From contig NZ_BORW01000009.1 in assembly GCF_018333375.1 (NCBI RefSeq), positions 113,584-177,583 on the forward strand: 64,000 nucleotides of DNA, written 5' to 3'. A program made the translations under genes and the position numbers. The DNA is from Paenibacillus cookii. GTDB taxonomy: Bacteria > Bacillota > Bacilli > Paenibacillales > Paenibacillaceae. The notes under the pieces are model-generated. The model was given only the letters and a program-made list of their open reading frames with translations. It did no database searches and was not told the origin of the DNA. Below are positions 30,461 through 40,476 of the stretch, one piece after another (position 1 is the stretch's first letter; each line of letters begins with the position of its first letter).

Positions 30461-30474
30461 CGAATATACGTTCC
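30461..30474. promoter_or_regulatory. LexA-like box in front of the helicase-McrBC operon
   Basis: CGAATATACGTTCC, close to the Bacillus LexA box CGAACNNNNGTTCG. It is 70 bp before the first helicase start, beside an ATGACA-17-TATGTT promoter-like sequence on the minus strand. The flank TTGTCA is shared with boxes at 53862 and 62795. Confidence 0.5.
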
Positions 30475-30545
30475 TGTGGAATAAAATCCCTTTATTGATA
30501 ATTCGACAATATAGGCATTAAGTCCTTGTTTATGTAAATTCGCAC

Positions 30546-30574
30546 AAAAAAAGACGACCACTATGATCGTCTTT
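30546..30574 (-). terminator. Intrinsic terminator after the reverse transcriptase
   Basis: On the minus strand AAGACGA and TCGTCTT enclose a 9-nt loop and are followed by a run of T. It ends the reverse transcriptase unit and isolates it from the downstream helicase operon. Confidence 0.7.
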
Positions 30575-30622
30575 CATGATTTCTCATTTTTTTTCTTATC
30601 ATCTGAATGTGTCTTGCCTTAA

Positions 30623-31894
30623 CTACATTAACTCGCTCATCAGGACCGAATATTCGTTCGGCCCTATCCACATAACTAAGGAAGTTCCTTTTTTTAAATC
30701 CTTGCTATCCTCATGCTCATGATATCCAAATTTTCGATAGAGGCGTATGCTTTTAATGATTACTTTTGTTTTTGGATCATCTTTGCTTCTCAGAATCTTC
30801 TTTATATTTCGATTCAACTTATTATAATACTTCGAAATGGTCTTATCCCTAATAGTTACAGCATTCCCATCAAAAGAAAAACCTAAGTAATCAATTTTCT
30901 TTTTTCCTGTCATACATAATAAAGCATCGCGGATTTCAAATGAGTCTATGTTGCCTATACTGCATTCAAAAAGTTGGGTTTTATCAGGCTCCAACACCAA
31001 TGACGGTGTTGCATGTATGATTGACATCAAGAAGGCAAGTTCTTGTTCCAATGGTAACGCCTTATCTTTTGGAAGGATAACAATAAAATCATCGCTATAC
31101 CTCATATACATTCCATCTTTGGAAGTAACATATGAATTTATCTTAGCATCGAAGTCAAGCATGTATATATTTGACAACACAGCACTTATTGCCGATCCTT
31201 GAGGAATGCCGAACGATTTTTTATTTGGAGTAACCATGTCCTTCTTTAAGGCCTTAAATTTACTCCAAGGTATCGCCAAATCTTGTTTGTTTAGTCGCTT
31301 AATTCCAGAAAGATTTAACAAATGCCCATTTTCTTTCAAAAGGTCGGATAATTCCCATGTTGAATATTTAGTGATGTTTTTAAATACCGCATAATAATCG
31401 TTAGGAAGCTTATCTTTTTGAAGCAGCTGACACATTCGTTTTTTTAAGTATTGATGGTCAAGGCTGTCGAAAAAGTTTTTAAAGTCCCCGATAACGACAT
31501 AGCATTCTTTAAGTTCTTTTATTTTGTCAAAAGCCTGTTTAGCAAAATGAATATTATTCATGTGCAGATTGTTGCGATACGCAATCGAGCATTGATCAAG
31601 ACCGTCAATAGATACTCTTTTGTTATATTCTTCATTTAATAGATAAGCGTAGTACTGATAGATATACCGATCCTTGTGTGCGGAATAACAAATTTCACGG
31701 TTTTTGGTACTCTTACCTTTGGATTTACTATACTTCGTAATTTTCAATGTATGGTGGATAAAAGGAAGAAATCCATGAGTTTTTATTTTTAGTGGATCAG
31801 AGATATAATCCCATGCTTCATTAATGGTTATTTTTCTATCGAAATGGGCATAGCCTCGGAATTTCACCTTTTTCTTCCACTCATCCACAGTCAT
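30623..31894 (-). CDS. Stand-alone reverse transcriptase, DRT/unknown-group type
   Basis: A 423-residue RNA-directed DNA polymerase. Palm motifs are DFKNFFDSLDH (motif A, residues 137 to 147), GIPQGSAISAVLSNIY (motif B), MRYSDDF with the YSDD catalytic pair (266 to 269), and YLGFSFDG. The SIAYRNNLHMNNIHFAKQAF segment and the C-terminal KTISKYYNKLNRNIKKIL tail resemble defence-associated reverse transcriptases. There is no maturase, endonuclease, retron VTG motif or second RT. ATG at 31894 has GGGGGAA 5 nt before it; ATG at 31906 is the alternative. The unit has its own promoter and structured leader and sits beside BREX. DRT2 and DRT9 also pair a single RT with an upstream ncRNA, but I cannot assign a class. 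Confidence 0.85.
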   Translation of the reverse strand: MTVDEWKKKVKFRGYAHFDRKITINEAWDYISDPLKIKTHGFLPFIHHTLKITKYSKSKGKSTKNREICYSAHKDRYIYQYYAYLLNEEYNKRVSIDGLDQCSIAYRNNLHMNNIHFAKQAFDKIKELKECYVVIGDFKNFFDSLDHQYLKKRMCQLLQKDKLPNDYYAVFKNITKYSTWELSDLLKENGHLLNLSGIKRLNKQDLAIPWSKFKALKKDMVTPNKKSFGIPQGSAISAVLSNIYMLDFDAKINSYVTSKDGMYMRYSDDFIVILPKDKALPLEQELAFLMSIIHATPSLVLEPDKTQLFECSIGNIDSFEIRDALLCMTGKKKIDYLGFSFDGNAVTIRDKTISKYYNKLNRNIKKILRSKDDPKTKVIIKSIRLYRKFGYHEHEDSKDLKKGTSLVMWIGPNEYSVLMSELM

Positions 31895-32160
31895 AAATTC
31901 CCCCATAAAGTGCAATACCTGCCAACACGGGGGGGTAGCATCCCTAAGTTGGCAGGTATGATGTAATTGTATTGCAGCCACCCGTACATTACGCATGAAC
32001 AACTATGCTATGATAGTTGAGGAGGCGTGTTCAATGTGGAGTGCTTGTTGGTTGATGTGTGAGTTCGTGTCCACCAGTGAACTATGTCAGTGTGTCTTGT
32101 GCGTGCTACTGCTCGCCAGACCCTTGACTTCAATCTCCAACCCTTACAGCAGGTCTGCAA
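31895..32160 (-). ncRNA. Structured leader, candidate template ncRNA of the reverse transcriptase
   Basis: The transcript expected from the promoter at 32170 to 32198 carries about 265 nt before the RT start. It contains a CAGACC/GGTCTG pairing at its 5' end (32152 to 32157 with 32117 to 32122), an AACTAT/ATAGTT hairpin, and a perfect 12-bp hairpin next to the RT (31915 to 31959). No protein on this strand fits the region. The size and position match ncRNAs of DRT2/DRT9 and msr-msd of retrons. RNA function is inferred. Confidence 0.5.
31915..31959 (-). repeat. Perfect 12-bp hairpin before the reverse transcriptase
   Basis: Arms ATACCTGCCAAC and GTTGGCAGGTAT are exact inverted copies with a 21-nt loop that contains a run of seven C on the minus strand. 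It is 20 nt before the RT start and has no T-run, so it is not a terminator. Confidence 0.8.
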
Positions 32161-32169
32161 GGCAAAATT

Positions 32170-32198
32170 ATAATATCATAGTTTCATAGATTTGGCAA
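32170..32198 (-). promoter_or_regulatory. Promoter of the reverse transcriptase unit
   Basis: On the minus strand TTGCCA (32193 to 32198) is 17 bp from TATTAT (32170 to 32175); an overlapping TATAAT is 20 bp away. It lies just after the brxL stop, so the RT is expressed independently of BREX. Confidence 0.55.
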
Positions 32199-32230
32199 AC
32201 TAAAATTCGACAAAATATTGTGTCACTTGT

Positions 32231-34294
32231 TCACTCTACCCCTAATGCCTTAAATACGGCATCTTCCGCACTCTGGTAGAAAATAATATTAAAGCAACCA
32301 ATCAATTCGGACGGGACAGATCCAAGGTCAACCGCAGACGTTATCGGGATCAAGACCTTTTTTGCCCCGCTGTCCAAACAAACTTGTAAAGTGTTTGCCA
32401 GTTCTTCGACTTTCATAATGGTGCCGCCGATACTTAAATCGCCCAGTACTACAGATGAACTTAGAGCAGGCTTATTCAAAGCCACAGAACAAATTGCCAC
32501 TAAAGCCGGTAAGGTCAGATGTTTCGTCATTCCAATACCGTTCATATCTTGTACATGCAAGAGGTAATCCTTTGTCGTCGTGCTAATTGAACCGCTGATG
32601 TTCTTGCCATTCGCTTTCAAATAGCGGTACGCCGTATCCACAGCTTCCCTGGCTTCACGATCCGATCCAAGACCGGTTTTCTCAAATTTCCCGGAACCGG
32701 AGGTCATTTGCATCTCCAATTTGTAGACACCAATCATGCCAGACTTTCCATGCGAGACCGTGTAAATATGTCCGGGCTTGCCCATACCCTCTGGGATTAG
32801 TTTGCCGCCGCCCTGTTCCGGAACAGGAACAAATTCCTCATTAAAAGTTTCATGATCAATATAAGAAAAATTCACATCGTAGAATTCCATGCCGCCGATC
32901 TTTTTCAACTGTTCTTTTACTCTTCGGCGCATTTCCAAGGCGAATCTCAAAATTTCTTCAACATGATCTTTAGTGAATTGACCGTTAGGATAAATCAACT
33001 TGATTAGCCCGGACACCGTCTTTTTCACTGCAATGACATCGCGCTGATTCAAATTGTTTCCGAGCTTGAAGTACTTTTCGTATGCATCGCCATACGATAT
33101 CTTCCGAAGCTCTCGCATGATTTCCGCAAAGTAATCCGTAATAAAACCATAGTCATCGGTAAAATATTCGGGGCGATATTTAGGAATTTCCCAACCAGGG
33201 ATATAGCAATGGATACGATCCAAGAAAGCAGAGTCGTTAGCTATTGTATCCGGGAACGGGTCAAAGAGATGTGACGTTTTTAGGACAACATCAACACTTT
33301 GATTAATATTTCCGACAAACGTCATGGATGCATAAGCGTTCTTTTCTTCCTTGCCCCTTGCGAACGAACCGGAAGCCATATAGTCCTTCATAATTTGAAC
33401 GCCGTCTTGATCCTTAAACTTGATCCCCGCAACTTCATCGAAAGCGACACAATCCCATAAACCAACCAGCCCTACTGTCTTATTGCTCATGTTATAAAAT
33501 AAATTGGCCACAGTAGTCTGACCGCCGGAAACGAGAATGCTATTGGGACTGATTTCCTTGTAAATATGCGACTTTCCCGTTCCTCTCGGACCGAGTTCAC
33601 AGAGGTTATAGTTGTTTTCGATTAAAGGAATCAATCTAGCCAAATGCAGCCATTTTACCCGCTTACTAAACTGAGAGGGCTCCATCCCAGTGCTTCTAAG
33701 AACAAGATCAATCCATTCGTCGTCGGTGAAATTTGCTCTCGCTGCCTTGACCTCCTCAATATCTAAACTTGGCATCTGTATGGGTGTCAGCTTACGGATA
33801 ATGAACGGGCACCGATTTTTGTCGGCTTCATCATAAAAATATTCCAACTGGACAATACACCAAATACCCCCGCAGAGTAGTCGCTCATAGTCGGAAACGT
33901 ATGTTTCTGCAATAGGAACCCCTTTAATTCCGAGATTGGAAAATTCGGATTCATAGACGTCATTCTTATAATTTAATTTGACAGATACCTTATCAATCAC
34001 AGTATAACTGCCACGCTCGCGCAGCTTGGAAATAATCTTCTGCGCTTCATCCGGACGCACATAATTTTCGGCCAAGATTTGCTTTACATTGACTACCCCT
34101 GCTTCGATCTCCTCTTCATCCATAGATGAACAGTACATCCCGAGCAAATATTCCAATACATAAACTGGTACGTTGGCTCCTTCTTTGATTCTCTTGGTCA
34201 GGTCTTTCCTTACAATTTTCCCAGAGAAATAGGTTTTCAGCTTTTCAATCATTTCTGATTGGCCTTCCGTCCCATGTTGAACGTCGTCGCTCAC
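32231..34294 (-). CDS. brxL: BREX type 1 Lon-like protein BrxL
   Basis: A 687-residue AAA+ protein with a C-terminal Lon-like domain, the last gene of the BREX operon. Walker A is ELGPRGTGKSHIYKEI (near residue 235) and a Walker B-like FDEVAG follows. In the C-terminal Lon-like part, SSVVLGDLSIGGTIMKVEEL and GAKKVLIP are clear. The usual catalytic Ser motif GPSAG is not visible; GMTKHLTLPAL stands in its place, so proteolytic activity is doubtful. BrxL is needed for full phage restriction. Spacing to pglZ is 12 bp. Confidence 0.93.
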   Translation of the reverse strand: MSDDVQHGTEGQSEMIEKLKTYFSGKIVRKDLTKRIKEGANVPVYVLEYLLGMYCSSMDEEEIEAGVVNVKQILAENYVRPDEAQKIISKLRERGSYTVIDKVSVKLNYKNDVYESEFSNLGIKGVPIAETYVSDYERLLCGGIWCIVQLEYFYDEADKNRCPFIIRKLTPIQMPSLDIEEVKAARANFTDDEWIDLVLRSTGMEPSQFSKRVKWLHLARLIPLIENNYNLCELGPRGTGKSHIYKEISPNSILVSGGQTTVANLFYNMSNKTVGLVGLWDCVAFDEVAGIKFKDQDGVQIMKDYMASGSFARGKEEKNAYASMTFVGNINQSVDVVLKTSHLFDPFPDTIANDSAFLDRIHCYIPGWEIPKYRPEYFTDDYGFITDYFAEIMRELRKISYGDAYEKYFKLGNNLNQRDVIAVKKTVSGLIKLIYPNGQFTKDHVEEILRFALEMRRRVKEQLKKIGGMEFYDVNFSYIDHETFNEEFVPVPEQGGGKLIPEGMGKPGHIYTVSHGKSGMIGVYKLEMQMTSGSGKFEKTGLGSDREAREAVDTAYRYLKANGKNISGSISTTTKDYLLHVQDMNGIGMTKHLTLPALVAICSVALNKPALSSSVVLGDLSIGGTIMKVEELANTLQVCLDSGAKKVLIPITSAVDLGSVPSELIGCFNIIFYQSAEDAVFKALGVE

Positions 34295-34306
34295 ATGATC
34301 ACCGTC

Positions 34307-36829
34307 CTACACATTAAATCCAAAGTCATTCGCAAAGGCAATATCTATCATTACCTCATGGCGAAGGACTTCCAAGTCATTTGTTTCATCAAAAGCGACA
34401 AGATAATACCGCTTCGACTTATCGTACTGTTTATTTTTAAAGTTAAATCGAAGGCGGAACATTCGTTTCTGCGGATCAGCGTCTTTTTTATCAGCAATAT
34501 AAATGTTCTCGTTAGAAATCTTTTCGTTGTCTTCGGATATGAATAAAATCTTAAAACTTGTTCCCTTTAAGACATCACTAATCGGCTCGTTCTGAATGAA
34601 GTCAAGTGTCGTAATCAGGTTCGTAATTTTCTGGACCATACTGATCAGCGCAATCTGAACGGTACGAGTTTCTTTATGCCCTTTTTCCGTTTTAATATCC
34701 AACACTGGAACAATCATTTCCTGTGGAGATGATCCTCCGTGTACATAGTTCTGACCACCGCCAGCTACCTTGAACACATTAGAACTGATCGGGAAAGACA
34801 CCACCTTGGTATCATGATTGCCAAGTATTCTACTTAAGGGTACAGAACCAATGCCATCCCCCTGAATTTCCTTATCGGATACAATAAATCGACGGTTAAT
34901 AAACGAACCTTTCTCCGCGCTATTGGCAAGCTTATCACTTTCCTGCAGCTTGTCACGCTTGTAGATAAAACCGTGATCCGCGGTGACGATATAATGAGTA
35001 GCACTAACGTGATCCGTGAGTTGTCGAATCAGATCATGAATTTCATTTATAGCTTCCTCACAAGCAATAAAAACCTCATTCTCTGTATTGGCTTTATCAC
35101 CGCGGGCATCAATTTGATTATGATAAATATAAATGACTTCCATCCCCACAAATAACTGGCGGATAGCATCCCTTTTCATCGCTTTGAGGTCGTCATATTG
35201 AATGCAGCGGCTGTTTGGATTATAGCGTTGCAGCACACCTTCACGTTGTTTCAGATCATCACAAGATGCGCCATCAACCAGTACACGGTAATCATCCGTC
35301 ATTTCCAAAGCTCTATGTGGCAGAAGTGCAGCCATACCAAGTCTTGTGTAGGACGGCAGCACACTAAGCATGGCTTCGAGCTTGGCTGAGCATTTCTCAT
35401 CATCCTGTAATCTCGCCCAAAGCGTACGGCCTGTCTCATAGCGCATGGCATCAGATATGATGACGACGACACGCTCCTTACTGTTACGAATATACTTGGA
35501 ATAGAAATCTCTTTGCAGCGGCAGTACCGTCATCGATTCATCGTTAATAATAGCCGCATTCCACTTGGGGATGATTTCGGCCAGGTATTCATTGGTATAG
35601 ATGTTCTCGATCAGATCGCGCAGGCGTTCAAAAGCAGTACTATCTTTGAGCTTGTCGAAACAAGAATAGAAATTTCGATAATGGGTATCAATGAGGTAAT
35701 CTGACTCACGGTATTGATTGACAATCCCTATGAAATCATCGGGACAGTTATAATTTGCTTGAAGAATCAGGTAATAGGCATGTTCCAAAAGCTGATACTG
35801 TTCTTTGTAGGTTTCTCCAAAATGCATTTTGCTTCGCTCCTGGCATACCATCGGGATGGTCATGCCATTCAGCTTAGCACCGGTATCCTCAGCCAGGAGC
35901 CGTTCGGTGATCCAGTGGATGATCATTCGGTCAATAAAAGCAAATGTATCGCATCGCAACAAATCTTCCGGACTTACAGCTTCCAACGCGGAAGCAGCAT
36001 TCAATCCTACGGCCACATACTCGGAAAGCTCGTTATATCTGCCGCGGTAAAGCAGGCTATTCATCAGATTATCCAAGAAAGCAATGATATTGCCGGACTT
36101 ATAAGATACAAAGCTCTTCCAGGCCTTAGGAAGCTCAGCATCCATATATCGCTCCATGTAGGTCACGAACATGGTAACGACAAGTTTCTCAACCGTCGGT
36201 TTCACATCCGTGTAGCCAAATTGATCTTCGCAAAGCCTCCAGAAAGCAGGAAGGAGATCGTATTTCTCAAATTCTGCAAGAAATTTGTTATCTTCCAAAT
36301 CAGCATCAGTCAAAACGACACGAACAACTTCCTCAAAGGAAGCTGTTCGTGTCTTACAGAGTACGCTCATCAGTGCTATTTCGATCGTATCTCTGGTAAA
36401 ATTCTCAATCTCAAGATCATAAAATCGTTGGGTTCTGTCTTTTGCCCCAAAGAACTTGATGTATTTCTGAATGAGTGGCTTATACTTCTCATCAATTCCA
36501 AGATCAACGGTGAGCAGAGAAGCGCGATCTGCAAAGAATTCTTTGGAATACTTGATGGTATCAGCCAGATGATTATCCCGAACCGGCGGCTTGGGGAACG
36601 GTGCATAAATCAAATAATTCGTCGTTCGATCCAACCGTTCCAGAAAGTATTTTGTATAGAACTGGTTGTCCGGTTCCAAGTGATACACCTTGGCATTAGT
36701 CATTTGCAATGTATGAATATCGTCAGCAAATTCAGCCTTATCGTCGTACCAGAATACCAGCTTGCGGGTATCGCCAGTGAACTCAGCATTCAGCTTGTCG
36801 GCAATCTGTTTCAAATTCAGTTCTGCCAT
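34307..36829 (-). CDS. pglZ: BREX type 1 alkaline-phosphatase-like PglZ
   Basis: An 840-residue protein with the PglZ fold of the alkaline phosphatase superfamily. Metal-site segments VVIISDAMRYETGRTLW (near residue 445) and HYIVTADHGFIYKRD (near residue 625) are present. PglZ is one of the two signature proteins of BREX, required for both methylation and phage exclusion. It stands between pglX and brxL with short gaps in the canonical type 1 order. Confidence 0.95.
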   Translation of the reverse strand: MAELNLKQIADKLNAEFTGDTRKLVFWYDDKAEFADDIHTLQMTNAKVYHLEPDNQFYTKYFLERLDRTTNYLIYAPFPKPPVRDNHLADTIKYSKEFFADRASLLTVDLGIDEKYKPLIQKYIKFFGAKDRTQRFYDLEIENFTRDTIEIALMSVLCKTRTASFEEVVRVVLTDADLEDNKFLAEFEKYDLLPAFWRLCEDQFGYTDVKPTVEKLVVTMFVTYMERYMDAELPKAWKSFVSYKSGNIIAFLDNLMNSLLYRGRYNELSEYVAVGLNAASALEAVSPEDLLRCDTFAFIDRMIIHWITERLLAEDTGAKLNGMTIPMVCQERSKMHFGETYKEQYQLLEHAYYLILQANYNCPDDFIGIVNQYRESDYLIDTHYRNFYSCFDKLKDSTAFERLRDLIENIYTNEYLAEIIPKWNAAIINDESMTVLPLQRDFYSKYIRNSKERVVVIISDAMRYETGRTLWARLQDDEKCSAKLEAMLSVLPSYTRLGMAALLPHRALEMTDDYRVLVDGASCDDLKQREGVLQRYNPNSRCIQYDDLKAMKRDAIRQLFVGMEVIYIYHNQIDARGDKANTENEVFIACEEAINEIHDLIRQLTDHVSATHYIVTADHGFIYKRDKLQESDKLANSAEKGSFINRRFIVSDKEIQGDGIGSVPLSRILGNHDTKVVSFPISSNVFKVAGGGQNYVHGGSSPQEMIVPVLDIKTEKGHKETRTVQIALISMVQKITNLITTLDFIQNEPISDVLKGTSFKILFISEDNEKISNENIYIADKKDADPQKRMFRLRFNFKNKQYDKSKRYYLVAFDETNDLEVLRHEVMIDIAFANDFGFNV

Positions 36830-36853
36830 CCGACCCGCCCCTTTCGTGGTTCA

Positions 36854-39800
36854 TCAAATCTTCGCCAGCACATCCAGCTTCTTGCCGTCTATACCTGTCT
36901 GTACTTTATCATAATTGACTTTCACACCATCGTCCAGATCAATGGAAATACGTGCAAGAGCCAGGTGGGCGATCTTCTCGTCATATTCCTTTGTTTCTTT
37001 CAGCTGCCTTGTCAGTTTTTCTTTCCGTTTGGTTGCCGCGGCCACTTCTCGTGCATTATTGCTGTTGTCAATCGTGTCCTGCATCCGCGCGATCTCGCTC
37101 TCATAGACACGCTGCATTCGGTGAAGATAGTCAATACGCAAATTGCCGATTGTATCCTCGTTATAACGGTGCATGTAGATCAAGGCCTTGAAGCCGTCTT
37201 CTTTTCCACTGTCAAAGAGCCAGTAGATCGGACGCTTTTGATAAATCTTGCAATGATCTTTAAAGAAATCTTTCAAGAAGTAATTCCGTATGACCTCTCT
37301 AGAAGTATTACCTTTGTTGCCAAGTGCTTTGGCGATGAAGTCCAGATTTTCTTCCAATGTATCCGATCCAAATGATTTTTTCAGGAACGCGCAGAACAAG
37401 CCAACAATATCATCTTCAAAGTATTGTTCATACGTTATCGGAATAACATTGTCCTTATCCGGGATGAAGGTGCTGTATTTGCTATCATCCCATTCGCCAC
37501 CAGCATAGGCCAATCCTTCTACATCAAGACTGTAACGGCCAAACATACAGCCGACGGCATAGGAAAGAAAGGAGCGAACGTCACGACTTAGATCGGCTTT
37601 GCTGATTGTTATGTCTTTGTCTTCAATTTCCGGAATCAGTTCGCCTTCTAGATCGTAAATTTCAATAAAAATGCTATTCAGTTCTTCTTCGTTAGCCTTT
37701 AACAGTTCAAACTGATTATTAGTAAATTGTTCCCATGCAGCATAGGCATCCGTAAGACGGTTGTTAAAAGTCTTATAGGATAAAAATGGATGGCGAGAAA
37801 AATCCCAGCTAATTTCAAACGAATCCCAGTCCATTCGAGAAATGCCAATATTGATTCTAGTTATTCTTTCAACTATCGGTTTGTACTTTTCATCAATTCG
37901 GATAGGTATCTTTTTTAGATATCCTGACTCAAATCCCAGTGTTGGAGATAAAACAGCCAAAATGTATTGAACTATCTTTGTGTTAAGCAAACCTGTTAAA
38001 TAATCCAAATTATCAGTTGTATCAGGCACAATAGATTGTCCACTGTTGCTAAACATGAATCCCTTATAGTACCGCCTAAAAGATGTTGAAGCAGAAGATA
38101 TTACTGTCCATGTAATTCCTTCCTTAAAGTATGAGGAAATATTTGTTATAGTTCTTGTTATTGAATTATATTTTTGAATTGCTAATTCTTTCATTTCTTC
38201 TCCATCATTGTACCAATTGACCACTTCAATATTATTACCATAGTACTTTCGAAATTCTCCCCCATGATTGAGAGGAAACCATTTTTTTTGGGATTTTAAA
38301 GCACTTTCTACTGACTCGATTCCAAATCCAATGTTAGAAATAGCTACTTCATACCAATTTCTAATAAAATAATCATTATTGAGTGTTTTCATTCCTTGAC
38401 GTGGATTTGCTATTTGTTCCAAAGGAGTTCCGAGTGTAAATAAATCTTTATTCTTTACCCAATATGCTATTGGCATTCCGGGAATTGAGGTAAAATCCTC
38501 CTGCTTTGCCAAGAAATATCCCGTTCCATTAAAAAACATTCTTTCTTTTTCTTCAACTGAATCCACTGCACCTTGCCTTAAATACAATTTTCGATAAACA
38601 CCACGGTAGTATGGTATTCTCATTTTACTAATTACAAATGCAGTTGTTCCAAAATCAGACCCAAAAACACCTCTACCGAAATGAACCATATTGATGAAAC
38701 AATTGGACGAAATGATATTTTCTCTTAATTTTTCATAACTCGATAAAAACATCCACACAGGAATATTTATCATTGAAATCATACCTGTTGGTTTACACAT
38801 ATTAAGTGCTCTTTCCATAAAAACCGTGCTCATATCGGATTTCGTATCGGAATATTTTTCCTTAACAAAATCTGAAAGTTTAACCCCCATCCCATTAGCT
38901 CCCATGTAAGGCGGATTCGTTACAACCACATCATATTTCTGCGCCATTACAACAGCAATCTTCAACAACTGACGTAATTGCTTCTGGGTCTCCTCCAAGC
39001 CAATGGTTTCCAACGTCATTTGCCCATTAATATCCACTTTCTCGATAAAATGATAAAGAAGCTCCCAATTTAGGTTAACAAAGTTCAGGATGGATCCATA
39101 CTCTTTGGCATCACACAGTGTATCCAGCAAATATTCCAACTGGCTCATGGCAGTATTTCGATCCGGCTCACTAATACCTTGTCCAAAATATTTAAGCTGT
39201 GCACGATTAATCCCATTACTTTCCTGAATCGCATAGACGTTGCATCTGGTTTCACCATTTAGAATACGGCGGTTGTATTGTCTACCTTTCATCATCACAG
39301 CAAAATAAGCCAGTTGATAAGCACGATTGTCTATATCCAAACCATATAAATTGTTTTCTAGGATACTTTTTGCAGCATCACGCTGGCTGTATCCATAGCT
39401 CTTATAAATTTGCATAAGTACATCAAAAGCGTATACCAGAATATGGCCGCTGCCCATGCATGGATCAATGACCTTGATATCTTCCGGCTTGATGTTCTTG
39501 TACACTTCCCGGACCGCATCCAGTTGCGCCTGAACTTCCGGCTCCTGCTCAGCCTCGTCTAAATAGTACCTCCAATTCGCCTTTAGTTGGTCATTCGGGT
39601 GACCTTCAATCCAAAGACGACCCAAGCTGTTCTCAACCATATAACGAACAATCCAGTCAGGGGTAAATAGCTGAGTAGCCGCGGGAATACGTTCCTTCGT
39701 AATCTTGACGTTCTTCTTCAGCAAGGCGAAGGTTTCGTCTTTCGGCTCGGTATTGTAGTACTGATATAGCCAGCCAATGATCTCGACCTGACCCTCTTTT

Positions 39801-40462
39801 TCCACATTGAAGTCATCCTCAGGAATGTCGTGAACCAAACGATAGACAACGCCATCCTTGTCGGTAAAAGACACGTTCATCAGAATTTCGGTATAGTCGT
39901 TGGTTTTCTCAAATAACTCCGGCAGTATAGCATTCAAGGCATTGCACTGTTTGATAAATAGCATCCGGAAAAGCTCATCCAGCTTATTCTCATTTTTCAG
40001 CTGAATGATTCGATCTTTCTCAAAAGGCGTATAATCCAGGTCTGCATCAAAAGGAGAAGTCACCAAGTCCGGTTCGATCTTGGAACTGCTCTCCGAAGAT
40101 AAAACCCTGATTCTAGACGGTAAATAATCGTTCACTTCCATAAACCGCACAGCAATGAGGCGGTTAAACCATGTATAGGCAACCTCTTCAATGACGCTAT
40201 TATAAGCAGTTTTATAATCAGACTGTTTTTCTTTTTTTTGTATAAGATCAACCAGTTGTTTGCGTTGTGCAATTTCCACACCGGTGATCGAATAAGGTTC
40301 CATTGCCCCAATGTCAAAAAACTGAACATCTTTCGTTGATTGCGGGAGGGGATTCTTAATCCCCTTCTCCGTAACTCCCATTAGTCCTGCCTTGTATGTG
40401 ATCTCTGCAATGAGCTTCTTTCTTGCCCATATGGCAAAGTTTTTAATTGCGGTCTTATTCAT
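36854..40462 (-). CDS. pglX: BREX type 1 adenine-specific DNA methyltransferase PglX
   Basis: A 1202-residue N6-adenine methyltransferase that marks the host BREX site. The SAM-binding motif DPCMGSGHILVYAFDVLMQIY lies near residue 335 and the catalytic NPPY near residue 505 (VVTNPPYMGANG). The length is typical for BrxX/PglX. The later part carries the target recognition region. It starts MNKTAIKNFAIWARKKLI, as in relatives, 15 bp after brxC. No frameshift or repeat tract suggesting phase variation is visible. Confidence 0.96.
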   Translation of the reverse strand: MNKTAIKNFAIWARKKLIAEITYKAGLMGVTEKGIKNPLPQSTKDVQFFDIGAMEPYSITGVEIAQRKQLVDLIQKKEKQSDYKTAYNSVIEEVAYTWFNRLIAVRFMEVNDYLPSRIRVLSSESSSKIEPDLVTSPFDADLDYTPFEKDRIIQLKNENKLDELFRMLFIKQCNALNAILPELFEKTNDYTEILMNVSFTDKDGVVYRLVHDIPEDDFNVEKEGQVEIIGWLYQYYNTEPKDETFALLKKNVKITKERIPAATQLFTPDWIVRYMVENSLGRLWIEGHPNDQLKANWRYYLDEAEQEPEVQAQLDAVREVYKNIKPEDIKVIDPCMGSGHILVYAFDVLMQIYKSYGYSQRDAAKSILENNLYGLDIDNRAYQLAYFAVMMKGRQYNRRILNGETRCNVYAIQESNGINRAQLKYFGQGISEPDRNTAMSQLEYLLDTLCDAKEYGSILNFVNLNWELLYHFIEKVDINGQMTLETIGLEETQKQLRQLLKIAVVMAQKYDVVVTNPPYMGANGMGVKLSDFVKEKYSDTKSDMSTVFMERALNMCKPTGMISMINIPVWMFLSSYEKLRENIISSNCFINMVHFGRGVFGSDFGTTAFVISKMRIPYYRGVYRKLYLRQGAVDSVEEKERMFFNGTGYFLAKQEDFTSIPGMPIAYWVKNKDLFTLGTPLEQIANPRQGMKTLNNDYFIRNWYEVAISNIGFGIESVESALKSQKKWFPLNHGGEFRKYYGNNIEVVNWYNDGEEMKELAIQKYNSITRTITNISSYFKEGITWTVISSASTSFRRYYKGFMFSNSGQSIVPDTTDNLDYLTGLLNTKIVQYILAVLSPTLGFESGYLKKIPIRIDEKYKPIVERITRINIGISRMDWDSFEISWDFSRHPFLSYKTFNNRLTDAYAAWEQFTNNQFELLKANEEELNSIFIEIYDLEGELIPEIEDKDITISKADLSRDVRSFLSYAVGCMFGRYSLDVEGLAYAGGEWDDSKYSTFIPDKDNVIPITYEQYFEDDIVGLFCAFLKKSFGSDTLEENLDFIAKALGNKGNTSREVIRNYFLKDFFKDHCKIYQKRPIYWLFDSGKEDGFKALIYMHRYNEDTIGNLRIDYLHRMQRVYESEIARMQDTIDNSNNAREVAAATKRKEKLTRQLKETKEYDEKIAHLALARISIDLDDGVKVNYDKVQTGIDGKKLDVLAKI

Positions 40463-40476
40463 CTGCAGTGTCTCCC

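Noticed and set aside
35714..37375. Plus-strand open frame of 553 codons
   Set aside because: Antisense to pglZ and the end of pglX; no ribosome binding site or family motif.
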